A stretch of DNA of 64,000 nt from NCBI RefSeq assembly GCF_030419005.1, contig NZ_CP106952.1, positions 1-64,000 on the forward strand, written 5' to 3'. This document shows positions 1-8,301 of the stretch, one piece after another. Position 1 is the stretch's first letter. Each line of letters opens with the position of its first letter. Below the pieces are notes generated by a model. It was not told the DNA's origin, searched no databases, and saw nothing but the letters and a program-made list of their open reading frames with translations. The translations under genes and the position numbers were made by a program. The stretch comes from Eleftheria terrae (GTDB taxonomy: Bacteria; Pseudomonadota; Gammaproteobacteria; Burkholderiales; Burkholderiaceae_C).

Positions 1-404
1 AACTCGCGCAGCCGGCGGATCCAGGCGCCATAGCGCTCGGGCGGCAGCCACATCACGCCATCACCGGCGATCTGCTGGAACACCCGCCATGCCGGATGCG
101 TGGGCAGGATGTCGATGCAGGCGAAAGGACCGCCGTTGCCGTCGAACCGGAGCTCGGTGAACGGCCGCACGGCCGCCAAGCCGCCGGCCCCGGTCGATCG
201 GCCCGCGCCCAGCACCAGGGGCGGCTCGCCGAGGGCGATCAGCACCTGGGCGTTGTGCCTGAGGATCGGTCCACGGAAGCTGCACAGCGTGAGCAGGCAG
301 CCCTCGCCGCTGTACATGCGGATGTGCCCTTCGGGCTCCCGCCGGGCACTGCCCGGGGACGCCGCCCGCCGGTCCGCCGCCTTGCCGCCTGCCTTCGATG
401 CCAT
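1..404 (-). CDS. N-terminal part of a possible AraC-family regulator (cut by window edge)
   Basis: Open frame on the minus strand from an ATG at 404 to the window edge, at least 134 codons with no stop. The visible part is a small beta-rich domain with segments such as LLTLCSFRGPILRHNAQVL, PFTELRFD and FACIDILPTHPAWRVFQ. This looks like the N-terminal cupin-like sensor half of some AraC-type regulators, but the helix-turn-helix part would lie outside the window, so the family call is only a suggestion. It starts 14 bp after the stop of the PDZ protein gene and may be the last gene of that unit. Confidence 0.5.
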   Translation of the reverse strand, partial: MASKAGGKAADRRAASPGSARREPEGHIRMYSGEGCLLTLCSFRGPILRHNAQVLIALGEPPLVLGAGRSTGAGGLAAVRPFTELRFDGNGGPFACIDILPTHPAWRVFQQIAGDGVMWLPPERYGAWIRRLRE

Positions 405-418
405 GCCTGGTTCGCCGG

Positions 419-1078
419 TTAGTCGTGGTTCAGGTTCAGCACCAGTGTGACCCATTGCCCGTCGCGCCACACCTCCACCTCGATCGTCGTTTGCTGCGTC
501 AAGGCCACCATGGATTGCTCGTCGACGGCGGTATTCGCTGCCGTGTCGAGTGTGTAGAGGAGATCGCCCGCGCGCAAGCCGAGCCGCGCCGAAGGGCTGC
601 CCGGCTGCACATGCCGCACGACAAAGCCGCCGCGGGCGCCAGGCTGCAGCGCCACCTCGCGCAGCAGCGCCTCGGCCAGCCGCGGCCTGCGCGAGGTGAG
701 GAGCGCGACGTTCACATCCCGGTTAAGGGCACGGAGGTCGCCTTCCAGCGCTTCTTCAGCGCGGGCCACCGGGTCAGGCCGCCGCACGCTCGGGGGCGTG
801 GCGGCAGACGGCTGCCCCGCACCACCCGGCCCGCGCGAAAGCGCCGCGTGCGTACCCGTTGCTTCCGCCACCGCCGGCAACTCCCCGGCGGGCCGACCGG
901 TGGCCGCTTCAGGCAGAGGCTGCCGGCCAACGGGCAGCGGCGCCTGCGCGACGGGGCCGGCGCCCCACCATGCAAGTGTCGCCGCGAGCGCCAGTGCAAC
1001 GGTCACGGCAGCCGCGGTACGTCCACCAGCGTGCCAGCCTGGCCTGCGTGCGCCGGCCGAACCTGCGGCCTCGCTCAT
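419..1078 (-). CDS. Membrane-anchored PDZ-domain protein (GspC-like C-terminus)
   Basis: 219 aa. The ATG at 1078 overlaps the stop of the hydrolase gene (ATGA), which fixes the start. A short basic N-terminus is followed by one membrane segment (about residues 20-40, VTVALALAATLAWW), a long Pro/Ala-rich linker, and a C-terminal PDZ-like domain of about 80 residues with the sequence GSPSARLGLRAGDLLYTLD. This layout (cytoplasmic stub, TM, linker, PDZ) resembles type II secretion GspC proteins. It is not inside the secretion operon further right. Role unknown; the translational coupling suggests it acts together with the secreted hydrolase. Confidence 0.7.
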   Translation of the reverse strand: MSEAAGSAGARRPGWHAGGRTAAAVTVALALAATLAWWGAGPVAQAPLPVGRQPLPEAATGRPAGELPAVAEATGTHAALSRGPGGAGQPSAATPPSVRRPDPVARAEEALEGDLRALNRDVNVALLTSRRPRLAEALLREVALQPGARGGFVVRHVQPGSPSARLGLRAGDLLYTLDTAANTAVDEQSMVALTQQTTIEVEVWRDGQWVTLVLNLNHD

Positions 1079-1965
1079 GGCTGGGTGAAGCTCTTCAGCC
1101 AGTCCATCGTGGCCGGCAGCGCCCAGGCGCCGGACCCATACTCGTAGTACGGGTCGACCAGCAGGCCCAGGCACTGGTTGCCATAGAGGCCGCCGGTCCC
1201 CATGAAGCAATGGTCGGCATAGAGGTCGGCCACCTGTGCGTCCTTGACCACTGCCCAGCCCGAGCCGTTGCTGCGGAAGCAGCTGGTGCCCGAGCACCCG
1301 GTGAGGCCGGTGACGCGCTGCGCCGAGGCGCGCGCACTGGCCTCGGTGCCGCCGACGAACAGGTCGCGTTCGCCGTTGATGATGCGCAGGCGGTCGCTGC
1401 TCTGGGTGTGACGGCCGTCGGCCATGCAGGCACTCAGGTCGTAGACGCTGTAGGCCGTGCCGGTGCCCTGGCCGAACGAGGCCTGCACCCGCGGCTCGTG
1501 GTTGCGCGAGAGCACCGAGATGATGGAGCCCTGGCTGAGCCCGCCGGTGACCACGCCCTTGGCGCAATCGGCCTTGTCCCGCGCGCACAGGCGCGCGATG
1601 GCGCTGCTGGCCCTGGCGGGGTCGAAGATGCAGCGGGCACGCGAGCTGATCGTCGTGCAGCTGCCGAAGGTGCCGTTGTCGTACTCCACGCTGGCCGCCA
1701 CCATGCCGCGCGCCACGGCGGCGTCGATGGCGGCCTCCGCCCAGTTGCTGCGGTAGCTTTCGCCGGTGCCGCCGATGTAGACGAACACGGGGTACTTGCC
1801 CGGCGCACTCGGCTCCTTGCCGGTGATGCGGTAGGTGCTGCCGCAAGACCCGGTGCCACCGGTGTACGTGCTGCTGAAGCTGGTCTGCGCCGCCGCCATC
1901 AGCGCGCAGGTGCCGAGCACGAGGCCCGTCATCGCCTTCAGCGCTCGATTGAACTGCATGGACAT
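1075..1965 (-). CDS. Secreted alpha/beta-hydrolase-like protein
   Basis: 296 aa. The start at 1965 has a good ribosome binding site (AAGGAG, 7 nt upstream). The N-terminus is a Sec signal peptide (hydrophobic MTGLVLGTCALMAAAQT). The mature protein has a G-L-S-Q-G-S nucleophile-elbow motif with Ser about residue 144, preceded by FVYIGGTGES, which fits an oxyanion-type loop. Several Cys residues in the mature part suggest disulfides in an exported enzyme. The substrate cannot be told from the sequence; dienelactone hydrolase or polyester depolymerase relatives are possible. Overlaps the PDZ gene by 4 bp, so the two are probably co-translated. Confidence 0.75.
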   Translation of the reverse strand: MSMQFNRALKAMTGLVLGTCALMAAAQTSFSSTYTGGTGSCGSTYRITGKEPSAPGKYPVFVYIGGTGESYRSNWAEAAIDAAVARGMVAASVEYDNGTFGSCTTISSRARCIFDPARASSAIARLCARDKADCAKGVVTGGLSQGSIISVLSRNHEPRVQASFGQGTGTAYSVYDLSACMADGRHTQSSDRLRIINGERDLFVGGTEASARASAQRVTGLTGCSGTSCFRSNGSGWAVVKDAQVADLYADHCFMGTGGLYGNQCLGLLVDPYYEYGSGAWALPATMDWLKSFTQP

Positions 1966-2179
1966 ACGTCTACTCCTTCTGCGTGGATGTCGACGAGCCG
2001 GTGCATCTGCGCTGTCCCTGCGGACCCCGGCCGCCAGCGCAAAGTGTCATCGCCGCGACGAGGGATGACTTGTATGGAGCCGGCGCCTCAAACAGGTAAA
2101 CGTGCGGGTTTACCCGGGCGGCGTGAGCTGGCCGCGCTGCATCTCGCGTCAAGCCATGCCCGCCCTCCCGGCAGCGCGC

Positions 2180-3121
2180 TCAGCCCGCGCCGCGCCCCTC
2201 ATCGACGGCAAGCGACTCGATCACGCCACAGAGCCATTGCAATGCCGGATCACGGTCGCGGGTGCGGTGGTGCGCGATCGACACGGTGAACGGCGCGATG
2301 TCGAAGGGAAGCGGCCACGACATCAGGCCGAAGTCGCGCTGCCAGAGGGGCGCCAGCACTTCCGGCACGGTGGCCAGGGCGGCCACCTGCTGCAGCACCG
2401 GCGGCAGCGACGAGAAGCGCGGGCTGGTGTACGCCACGCGCCGCGCCCGACCCAGTGGCGCCAGCGCCTCGTCCACCGTGCCGTGGAAGGCGCCGCGGTA
2501 GGTCACCAGCAGGTGGGGCAGCGCGGTGTACTGCTCGAGCGACAGGCGGGCCTGGCGTCCGCGCACCAGACCCGGCCGGCAGACGCAGCGGAACCCCATG
2601 CTGCGCAGGGGCCGGGTGCGCTGCCACGGCGGCCCCTCGGCGAAGGCGCCGACGGCCAGGTCCATCTCCTCGCCGGACAGCATCTCGGCGACGCGGAACG
2701 GGTCGGTCGCCACCACCGACAGCTTCACGCCGGGCGCCTGCTGTTGCAGCGTCGCAAGCAAGGGCGGCAGCAGCCAGGCATCCACCCAGTCCGGCAGGCC
2801 GAGCAGGAAGGTGCGGGTGGCACTGCGGGGCTCGAACACCGGCACCCGCGACACCGCGGCCTGGATTTCCTCCAGCGCCGGTCCAAGTGCCGCCTGCAGC
2901 TCGCGGGCGCGCAGGGTCGGCTGCATGCCACCCTTGCTGCGCACCAGCAGGTCGTCCTTGAACCACTCGCGCAGGCGGGCCAGGGCGCCGCTGACGGCGG
3001 GCTGGCCCAGGTGCAGGCAGGCGGCCGCTCGGGAGACGCTCTTCTCTCGCAGCAAGACCAGCAGCGTCACCAGCAGGTTGAGGTCCAGGCCCCTGAAATC
3101 GCGTTCCCTGATATTGGTCAT
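2180..3121 (-). CDS. LysR-family transcriptional regulator
   Basis: 313 aa, usual LysR length. Start ATG at 3121. The N-terminal winged HTH is clear: LDLNLLVTLLVLLREKSVSR, then AAACLHLGQPAVSGALARLR, then FKDDLLVRSKGGMQPT. The C-terminal substrate-binding domain runs from about residue 90. It is divergent from the metallo-beta-lactamase-fold gene with about 90 bp between the starts, the standard layout for a LysR protein controlling its neighbour and itself. The effector is unknown. Confidence 0.92.
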   Translation of the reverse strand: MTNIRERDFRGLDLNLLVTLLVLLREKSVSRAAACLHLGQPAVSGALARLREWFKDDLLVRSKGGMQPTLRARELQAALGPALEEIQAAVSRVPVFEPRSATRTFLLGLPDWVDAWLLPPLLATLQQQAPGVKLSVVATDPFRVAEMLSGEEMDLAVGAFAEGPPWQRTRPLRSMGFRCVCRPGLVRGRQARLSLEQYTALPHLLVTYRGAFHGTVDEALAPLGRARRVAYTSPRFSSLPPVLQQVAALATVPEVLAPLWQRDFGLMSWPLPFDIAPFTVSIAHHRTRDRDPALQWLCGVIESLAVDEGRGAG

Positions 3122-3211
3122 CAGATCAATCGATTGGCGTGATGAGAAGCCGGATTGGATCATTCCTCCGGTCTGTTCCGCAACCTTGACGATCCCGTGA
3201 TCGACATACCG

Positions 3212-4243
3212 ATGAGCACTCCGTCCCTCTCCCTTCGCCACTCCCCTCGCGACTCCCTTCGCCGCTCGCTGCGCAACTTGCTTCTCGCGGCCGGTACCGG
3301 CCTGTCGGCGGCACTGGCGCTGACGGCCGCCGGCGCCGCGCTGGCAGCGCCACCTCAGGTGCGCACCCAGGCGCCGGGCTACTACCGCATGATGCTGGGC
3401 GACTTCGAGGTCACCGCCTTGTCCGACGGCACGGTGACCATTCCGCTGGACCGCCTCTTGAAGCGCGCCACGCCGGCGACGATCGAAGGACTCCTGCAGC
3501 AAGCCTTCCTGACACCGCAGGTCGAGACCTCCATCAACGCCTACCTGATCCACACCGGCAGCCAGCTGGTGTTGATCGACACCGGTGCGGGCGCCCTCTT
3601 CGGGCCGACGGCCGGCGGGCGCCTGGTGAAGAACCTGCAGGCGGCCGGCTACCGGCCCGAGGACGTGGACCTGATCCTGCTTACCCATATCCATGGCGAC
3701 CACTCCGGCGGGCTGACCATCGACGGGCAGGCGGTGTTTCCGAACGCGGTGGTGCGCATGGACCGCCGCGACCATGATTTCTGGCTGAATGCCCAGCACG
3801 CGCAACAGGTGCCCGAGAGCGAGCGCCACGCCTTCGCAGAAGCGGCCGCCGTGCTGGCGCCCTACCTGTCACGCCAGCGGGTGCAACCGTTCGAGCCGGG
3901 TGCCGAGATCGTGCCCGGCATCCGGGCCGTGGCCGCACACGGCCACACGCCGGGGCATTCGTTCTACGACATCCGCAGCCAGGGACAGCGCCTGCTTGTC
4001 TGGGGCGACCTGATCCATGCCAAGGACGTGCAGTTCCCACGGCCGGGTGTGACGATCCGCTTCGACATCGACCACGACGGAGCCGCCGCGCAGCGCCGGC
4101 AGGCCTTGTCTGCGGCCGCCCGCGAGGGCACCTTGATCGCCAGTGCGCATGTCGCTTTTCCGGGCCTGGGTCGGGTGCGGGCCATCGGCCGGGGCTACGG
4201 TTGGGTGCCGGTGAATTACTCGGTGTCCGGGTTGCGGGACTGA
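3212..4243 (+). CDS. Exported metallo-beta-lactamase-fold hydrolase
   Basis: 343 aa from the ATG at 3212; an upstream TTG at 3155 would add 19 residues that do not look like a signal peptide. A basic N-terminus and a hydrophobic stretch ending ALAAPP indicate export to the periplasm. The metal motif HIHGDH is at about residues 159-164 (HxHxDH), with a later His in AAHGHTPGHS and a further one near the C-terminus (SAHVAFP). The motif spacing fits the AHL-lactonase/glyoxalase II group. Exported relatives are often annotated only as MBL-fold metallo-hydrolases, so a lactonase role is a guess. Probably regulated by the divergent LysR gene. Confidence 0.88.
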   Translation: MSTPSLSLRHSPRDSLRRSLRNLLLAAGTGLSAALALTAAGAALAAPPQVRTQAPGYYRMMLGDFEVTALSDGTVTIPLDRLLKRATPATIEGLLQQAFLTPQVETSINAYLIHTGSQLVLIDTGAGALFGPTAGGRLVKNLQAAGYRPEDVDLILLTHIHGDHSGGLTIDGQAVFPNAVVRMDRRDHDFWLNAQHAQQVPESERHAFAEAAAVLAPYLSRQRVQPFEPGAEIVPGIRAVAAHGHTPGHSFYDIRSQGQRLLVWGDLIHAKDVQFPRPGVTIRFDIDHDGAAAQRRQALSAAAREGTLIASAHVAFPGLGRVRAIGRGYGWVPVNYSVSGLRD

Positions 4244-4397
4244 GCCGCCGGCACGGAAAGGGCGAGGCCACACGGGACGACTCCAGTCCTGTGCGCGGTG
4301 GCAGCCACTGGATGAAGAGCGCCGGCACGGCCAGCCCGGCCGGCAGCGACCGAGCCCGAGCTCGCGCGCTATCACGCGCCGAGGAGGGCGCTCCGGT

Positions 4398-4862
4398 TCA
4401 GCTTGCGGTGGGCAAGGTCACCAATGTGTGGTCCGCGCCCTGCATCTCCGCATCGATGATGGCGGCGATACGCGTCCAATCGCCCCTTGCAAGACCGGCG
4501 CCTATCAAGGGATAGCCCACGCGCCGGCCCGCAAACTGCTCACGCACCGCGGCGAAGACGCTGCGAATGGCGGCGTAGTCGGCCTTGACTCCCTCACCTC
4601 GCCAGTCGTACTGCGTATAGGCATTCACGATCACGAAGCTCACGCCCTCGGTGTGGACTTCCGCGGCACTGAAGGTGCCGAGCTTGCCGCGGTCTCCTTT
4701 GGTGGTGGCGAGATCAGCGGCATAGGCGGCCGGGAAGCGCTGCTTGATGAGCCGGGCGATGCCGGCGCCCATGTTGCAGAAGCAATTGCAGCCATGGACG
4801 ATGACGTCGAAGCGTCCCTCCACGGCAAGATCCAGGAGATCACCGGTGATCGTCTTCATCAT
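4398..4862 (-). CDS. Macro-domain protein (ADP-ribose binding/processing)
   Basis: 154 aa, a stand-alone macro domain. Start ATG at 4862 (a second ATG follows at 4859); the longer open frame upstream runs through the operator region and is unlikely to be coding. Key features: MKTITGDLLDLA at the N-terminus, VIVHGCNCFCNMGAGIA (Asn and Gly-rich ADP-ribose loop), FVIVNAYTQYD, and YPLIGAGLARGDW, the second ligand loop. Such proteins bind ADP-ribose or remove ADP-ribosyl groups from proteins, nucleic acids or ADP-ribose-1''-phosphate. Divergent from the ADP-ribosylation-type fusion gene at 5091, about 230 bp away, so the two probably form one functional unit. Confidence 0.88.
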   Translation of the reverse strand: MMKTITGDLLDLAVEGRFDVIVHGCNCFCNMGAGIARLIKQRFPAAYAADLATTKGDRGKLGTFSAAEVHTEGVSFVIVNAYTQYDWRGEGVKADYAAIRSVFAAVREQFAGRRVGYPLIGAGLARGDWTRIAAIIDAEMQGADHTLVTLPTAS

Positions 4863-4967
4863 GTGTAGAGGGTGAGGCGTTGACTCAGTCCGATGGCGCT
4901 CGGCATGAGCACCCTCGGTACACGGCAGGGTGCGATCGCCGGGGATCGATTGCCAACTCGGCATTTC

Positions 4968-5008
4968 GGTTGTATTGTACAACTTGTGAAAGTTGCATTG
5001 TACAACCA
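4968..5008. promoter_or_regulatory. Repeated TTGTACAA operator candidate in divergent promoter
   Basis: Two near-identical 14-bp copies, TTGTATTGTACAAC and TTGCATTGTACAAC, lie 7 bp apart (about 4970-4983 and 4993-5006). Each contains the palindrome TTGTACAA. The segment stands out as AT-rich in a GC-rich region and sits between the divergent macro-domain and DUF4291-fusion starts. It looks like a double operator for a dimeric repressor; no repressor gene is adjacent. Inference from sequence symmetry only. Confidence 0.55.
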
Positions 5009-5090
5009 AGGTGGCGAAGCTGGCCGTCTTTCAAGTGAGCCCCGATCCTCCGTGGTCTGCCCCAACGAGCCGCGTGAACCGACCATCGTG

Positions 5091-6065
5091 ATGTACCGCC
5101 CGACCGGCCCGAAGGAGCTCGCCCTGGTCGCTGCTTCCGGCTTCAAGCGCTGGCCGGCGCGCCTGCCGGACCAACCGATCTTCTATCCGGTCAGCGATGA
5201 GCGGTATGCCATTGAGATCGCGCGCGACTGGAATGTGCGCAGCAGCGGAGAAGGGTTCGTCACCCGCTTCCGGGTGCGGCGCGCCTTCATGGAGCGCTAT
5301 CCGGTGCAGCGGGTGGGCGCCAGCCACCACACCGAATGGTGGGTGCCGGCCGAGGAGCTGGAGGCGTTCAACGACCAGATCGTGGGGCCCATCGAAGTGG
5401 CCTGGCAGTTCGATGCACGGGGAAGCCATCTTCTGAAGCCGCCCCTTCCGGTCGCGCCCTACCTCGAGCAGCAGGCAGTGTGGCCGGCATCGGGCGAGCA
5501 CATCCTGGCGCACCATGACGACGAGTCGGTGATCGTCTACCAGGCATACCGGCCGAGCATTGCCCGCTATGCGATCGAGCATGGCCGCTTCGGTGGACCG
5601 GACTACCGCTTTTCTCGCATGAGCTGGATCAAGCCGAATTTCCTGTGGATGATGTACCGCTGCGGATGGGGCACCAAGGAAGGCCAGCAGATGGTGCTGG
5701 CGTTGCGGCTGCGGCGCGCGTTTTTCGACGAGGTGCTGGCACAGGCGGTGGCCTCCTCCTTCAGCGCCAGCCACCATGCGACGCGAGAAGCCTGGGCTGA
5801 GGCGGTCGCAGGGTCGGAAGTCCGCCTGCAATGGGACCCGGACCACGCGCCCAGCGGTGCCCCGGTCACGCGCCGTGCGGTGCAATTGGGACTGCGCGGC
5901 TCGATGCTCAAGGCCATGACGACGGACGGCTTGCTGGAGGTCATCGACATGACGGAGTTCGTCGCGTCGCAACGCCCGTGGGCCACCGACGGCTCGGCGG
6001 AACTGGTGACGCCGGTGGAGCGGGTGTACAGCGCAGGCGCCGATGCGGCCCGCGCATCCGGGTGA
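5091..6065 (+). CDS. Fusion: ADP-ribosylation/crystallin-J1-like domain + DUF4291 domain
   Basis: 324 aa from ATG at 5091 (MYRPTGPKELALV). Residues about 1-110 match the small family usually annotated ADP-ribosylation/crystallin J1: WPARLPDQPIFYPV, YAIEIARDWNV, TEWWVPAEELEAFN. Residues about 140-310 match DUF4291: VYQAYRPSIARYAIEHGRFG, MSWIKPNFLWMMYRCGWGTK, GQQMVLALRLRRAFFD. These two families are normally separate proteins. Neither has a firmly established activity known to me. The divergent macro-domain gene suggests chemistry on ADP-ribose or NAD, possibly with the macro protein reversing it. The open frame continues upstream to 4893, but that part overlaps the operator and lacks homology. 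Confidence 0.8.
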   Translation: MYRPTGPKELALVAASGFKRWPARLPDQPIFYPVSDERYAIEIARDWNVRSSGEGFVTRFRVRRAFMERYPVQRVGASHHTEWWVPAEELEAFNDQIVGPIEVAWQFDARGSHLLKPPLPVAPYLEQQAVWPASGEHILAHHDDESVIVYQAYRPSIARYAIEHGRFGGPDYRFSRMSWIKPNFLWMMYRCGWGTKEGQQMVLALRLRRAFFDEVLAQAVASSFSASHHATREAWAEAVAGSEVRLQWDPDHAPSGAPVTRRAVQLGLRGSMLKAMTTDGLLEVIDMTEFVASQRPWATDGSAELVTPVERVYSAGADAARASG

Positions 6066-6432
6066 ACCGATGCTGGCGCTACCTGGCCACGCGGCTGGCC
6101 AGCGACGGGCACTCGCCGAACCCGCCAGCCGCCTCCTTCCACGCCAGCGGATCCGACATGCCGGTGCGCCCTGCATCTTTCGCCGGCCCCTGCGTCTCCT
6201 CTCGCCGCTGGCTGCCAGGCCGGTGCGGGGCGGGCCACAGCGTCGTCAGCGCAAGCTCCACGATGGACTCGGTCCAGCGAGGCCGTCTTCCGCAGCAAGA
6301 AGATATGCCAGGTGACCAAGTTCCAGCCCTCCCCCAGAGTGGACGTCCCGTGCGCAATCAATCGCCGAATGTGAACCGTCGGCGTTTCCATGCCACGCGG
6401 ATTCCATGTCTGCCCAGATGAAGGAACTGCCC
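6066..6432. other. Gene-free stretch before the PEP-CTERM gene
   Basis: No convincing gene. A minus-strand open frame of about 90 codons (6079-6357) ends in a plausible-looking peptide, but it shows no recognisable family or ribosome binding site. The last part (about 6380-6432) should hold the promoter of the PEP-CTERM gene; AAGGAA at 6421-6426 is its ribosome binding site. Confidence 0.4.
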
Positions 6433-7092
6433 ATGTCCACCCGATCCGCCTTGCGCTTTGGTGCGCCCCTGGTCGCCGCGCTCTGTGCGCTGCACGCCGA
6501 CGCCGGAAACCGACGCCTTCCGACCGTCGATTTCGACGACGCCCCCCATGTCGTGCTGGAGGGCATCGGTGCCCGGTACTCCGAAGCCGGCTTCGATTTC
6601 ACCCTCACCGGAGGAGGCTACTTTGTGATGGCCGGCTCGTATCAGCCGGACCTGATCAACAACGGAACGCCCAACCTGTTTTCGGCGAACGACTCGGTGT
6701 TTGAAATCACGGCCAGCAACCACCGCCCGTTTTCCCTGCGCGCCTTCGACATCGCCGGCTCCTGGACCGAGCCCTCGCTCTGGTTCCGTTGGGCCAGTGC
6801 CGTCGTGCTGACCGGAACCCGTGCCGGGCTGCCCGATCTCCACCACACCGTCACCATGCCGCAGACGGCCCGGTTCACCACCGTGCTGCTCGATTGGGAG
6901 GGGCTCAGCTCGGTCACCTTCACGCCGATCGTGAATCCGAGCGGCGGCCCGGCAGACTACGAGTTCACGCTGGACAACCTCTACCTGGCCACCGTGCCGG
7001 AACCCGAAACCTGGGGCCTGCTCCTCGCCGGACTCGGCGCCACGCTGGCGCATACCGCCTGGAGGAACCGCCGGCAGCGGCATGCCGGCTGA
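6433..7092 (+). CDS. PEP-CTERM sorting-domain exported protein
   Basis: 219 aa. Start ATG at 6433 with AAGGAA 6 nt upstream; a start 9 codons earlier is possible. It has a signal peptide (RFGAPLVAALCALHADAG), a beta-rich central part with no recognised enzyme motif, and at the C-terminus the sorting signal VPEPETWGLLLAGLGA, followed by a membrane segment and an Arg-rich tail (WRNRRQ). In PEP-CTERM/exosortase bacteria such proteins are cut by exosortase and are linked to exopolysaccharide and biofilm. No exosortase gene is in the window. The central part resembles uncharacterised PEP-CTERM proteins with a jelly-roll-like fold (TLDNLYLATV just before the motif). Confidence 0.88.
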   Translation: MSTRSALRFGAPLVAALCALHADAGNRRLPTVDFDDAPHVVLEGIGARYSEAGFDFTLTGGGYFVMAGSYQPDLINNGTPNLFSANDSVFEITASNHRPFSLRAFDIAGSWTEPSLWFRWASAVVLTGTRAGLPDLHHTVTMPQTARFTTVLLDWEGLSSVTFTPIVNPSGGPADYEFTLDNLYLATVPEPETWGLLLAGLGATLAHTAWRNRRQRHAG

Positions 7093-7402
7093 TGGCGTGT
7101 GGCCGACCGTGCCGAAGGCGCCGGCCCAGCCGGGGACCACGCGGTACTGCCGCGCACGGCAGTGCCGGTGGACTGGCCCGGGCTGCCATACGCCAGCGTG
7201 GTGCAAGCGGCCGTGCGGCTTCGGCCCCGTCCTCGCCTCCATGGCCGACAGGCCGGTCCGGGCCACCACCGGCCGGCTCGTTGGGAGGGCGCCCCCCGTT
7301 CCCGACGCTTCCCGGCCCCCTTCCATCACGGGCAGCCGCCCTTGGCGGGAAGCGGGCTCGCGCCGCCGGCACGGCTCTGCCTGGCCAGGGCCGGCACACG
7401 GC
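7093..7402. other. Convergent intergenic region
   Basis: About 310 bp between the converging PEP-CTERM and transglutaminase genes. I see no gene and no clear hairpin with a T-run, although GC-rich inverted segments near 7325-7345 could fold. Confidence 0.35.
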
Positions 7403-8299
7403 CTACAGCCGCACCTGCATCTCGCCTTCCACCCTGAAGCGATGGGCCAGGCCGATCGGGTTCACCGGCCGGTCCCGGTAGTGGCGAAAGGCCACGTAGT
7501 GCTCGGCAGGCGACAGCCAGTGGCCTTTCTGTGCGTCCACCAGCCGCCAGGCGCCGTCCCAGTGCAGTTCGGCCCAGTTGTGATAGTCCTCGGCTTTGGG
7601 GGCAGCATTCGCATCCACCACAAACCCACCGACCATCCGCCCCGGAATGCCACACGCACGGGCCAGCGCCACCACCAGGTAGGCGTACTCGGTGCAGTCG
7701 CCGCGGCCTTCCAGCAAGGCTTGCTGCGCACCCTGGTCGCTCTCGACATAACCCGCATAGCTCAGGCCTTGGCGCACCCAGTCGTAGATCGCGCGCGCCG
7801 TGGCGGCTTCGTCGGCACGGCGCAGCTGGGCCGCCAGCCGGCGCACCGCTGGCGCGTCCGCTTCGATGTAGCGCTCCGCCGCCAGCCAGGCCGCACGCTC
7901 GGGCAGGTCGCCCGGCAGCGGCGCGTCCCGCATCTCCAGATCCAGCAGCAGCGTCAGCGTGCGGGCACCGTAGGGCGGGAGCCGGTCCAGCGGCAACTCC
8001 AGCACCGTATGGCGCAGCGGATCGCGATGCAGGCGGTGCTCGCCCGAGACCCGGGCCGCCACCAGCCGCTGCGTCGGCGTCTCGGCCAGCGGCAGGTACA
8101 TCCACAAGCGCTGTGGTCCCAGCTCGCGTCCGAAGGGGTTGCTCAAGGTGAGGGCAAAGCGCAGCTGCCGCGGCACCACCACACCGGCCGGGCCCTGCAG
8201 GACCGGCGGAGATGCCCGGGCAGCACCGCCTGCCAGCGCCAGGCAGGCGGCACCGGCACGCAGCCAGGCACGACGGCCGGTGCAAGGCGACCGGTCCAT
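7403..8299 (-). CDS. Exported transglutaminase-like cysteine protease-fold protein
   Basis: 298 aa, last gene of the secretion array, starting 3 bp after the rhodanese gene. Signal peptide with twin Arg near the start (RRAWLRAGAACLALAGGAARA), so Tat or Sec export. The transglutaminase-core triad is visible: Cys202 in GRGDCTEYAY, His240 in DYHNWAEL, Asp255 in RLVDAQKGH. The N-terminal about 130 residues form a beta-rich domain as in bacterial transglutaminase-like proteins. Such enzymes can act as proteases or crosslinkers. Its position with secretion genes and giant exported proteins suggests it trims or crosslinks them; that is inference. Confidence 0.85.
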   Translation of the reverse strand: MDRSPCTGRRAWLRAGAACLALAGGAARASPPVLQGPAGVVVPRQLRFALTLSNPFGRELGPQRLWMYLPLAETPTQRLVAARVSGEHRLHRDPLRHTVLELPLDRLPPYGARTLTLLLDLEMRDAPLPGDLPERAAWLAAERYIEADAPAVRRLAAQLRRADEAATARAIYDWVRQGLSYAGYVESDQGAQQALLEGRGDCTEYAYLVVALARACGIPGRMVGGFVVDANAAPKAEDYHNWAELHWDGAWRLVDAQKGHWLSPAEHYVAFRHYRDRPVNPIGLAHRFRVEGEMQVRL

Positions 8300-8301
8300 G
8301 C

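Noticed and set aside
6079..6357. Minus-strand open frame of about 92 codons upstream of the PEP-CTERM gene
   Set aside because: No ribosome binding site, no recognisable family, and long spurious frames are common in this GC range.
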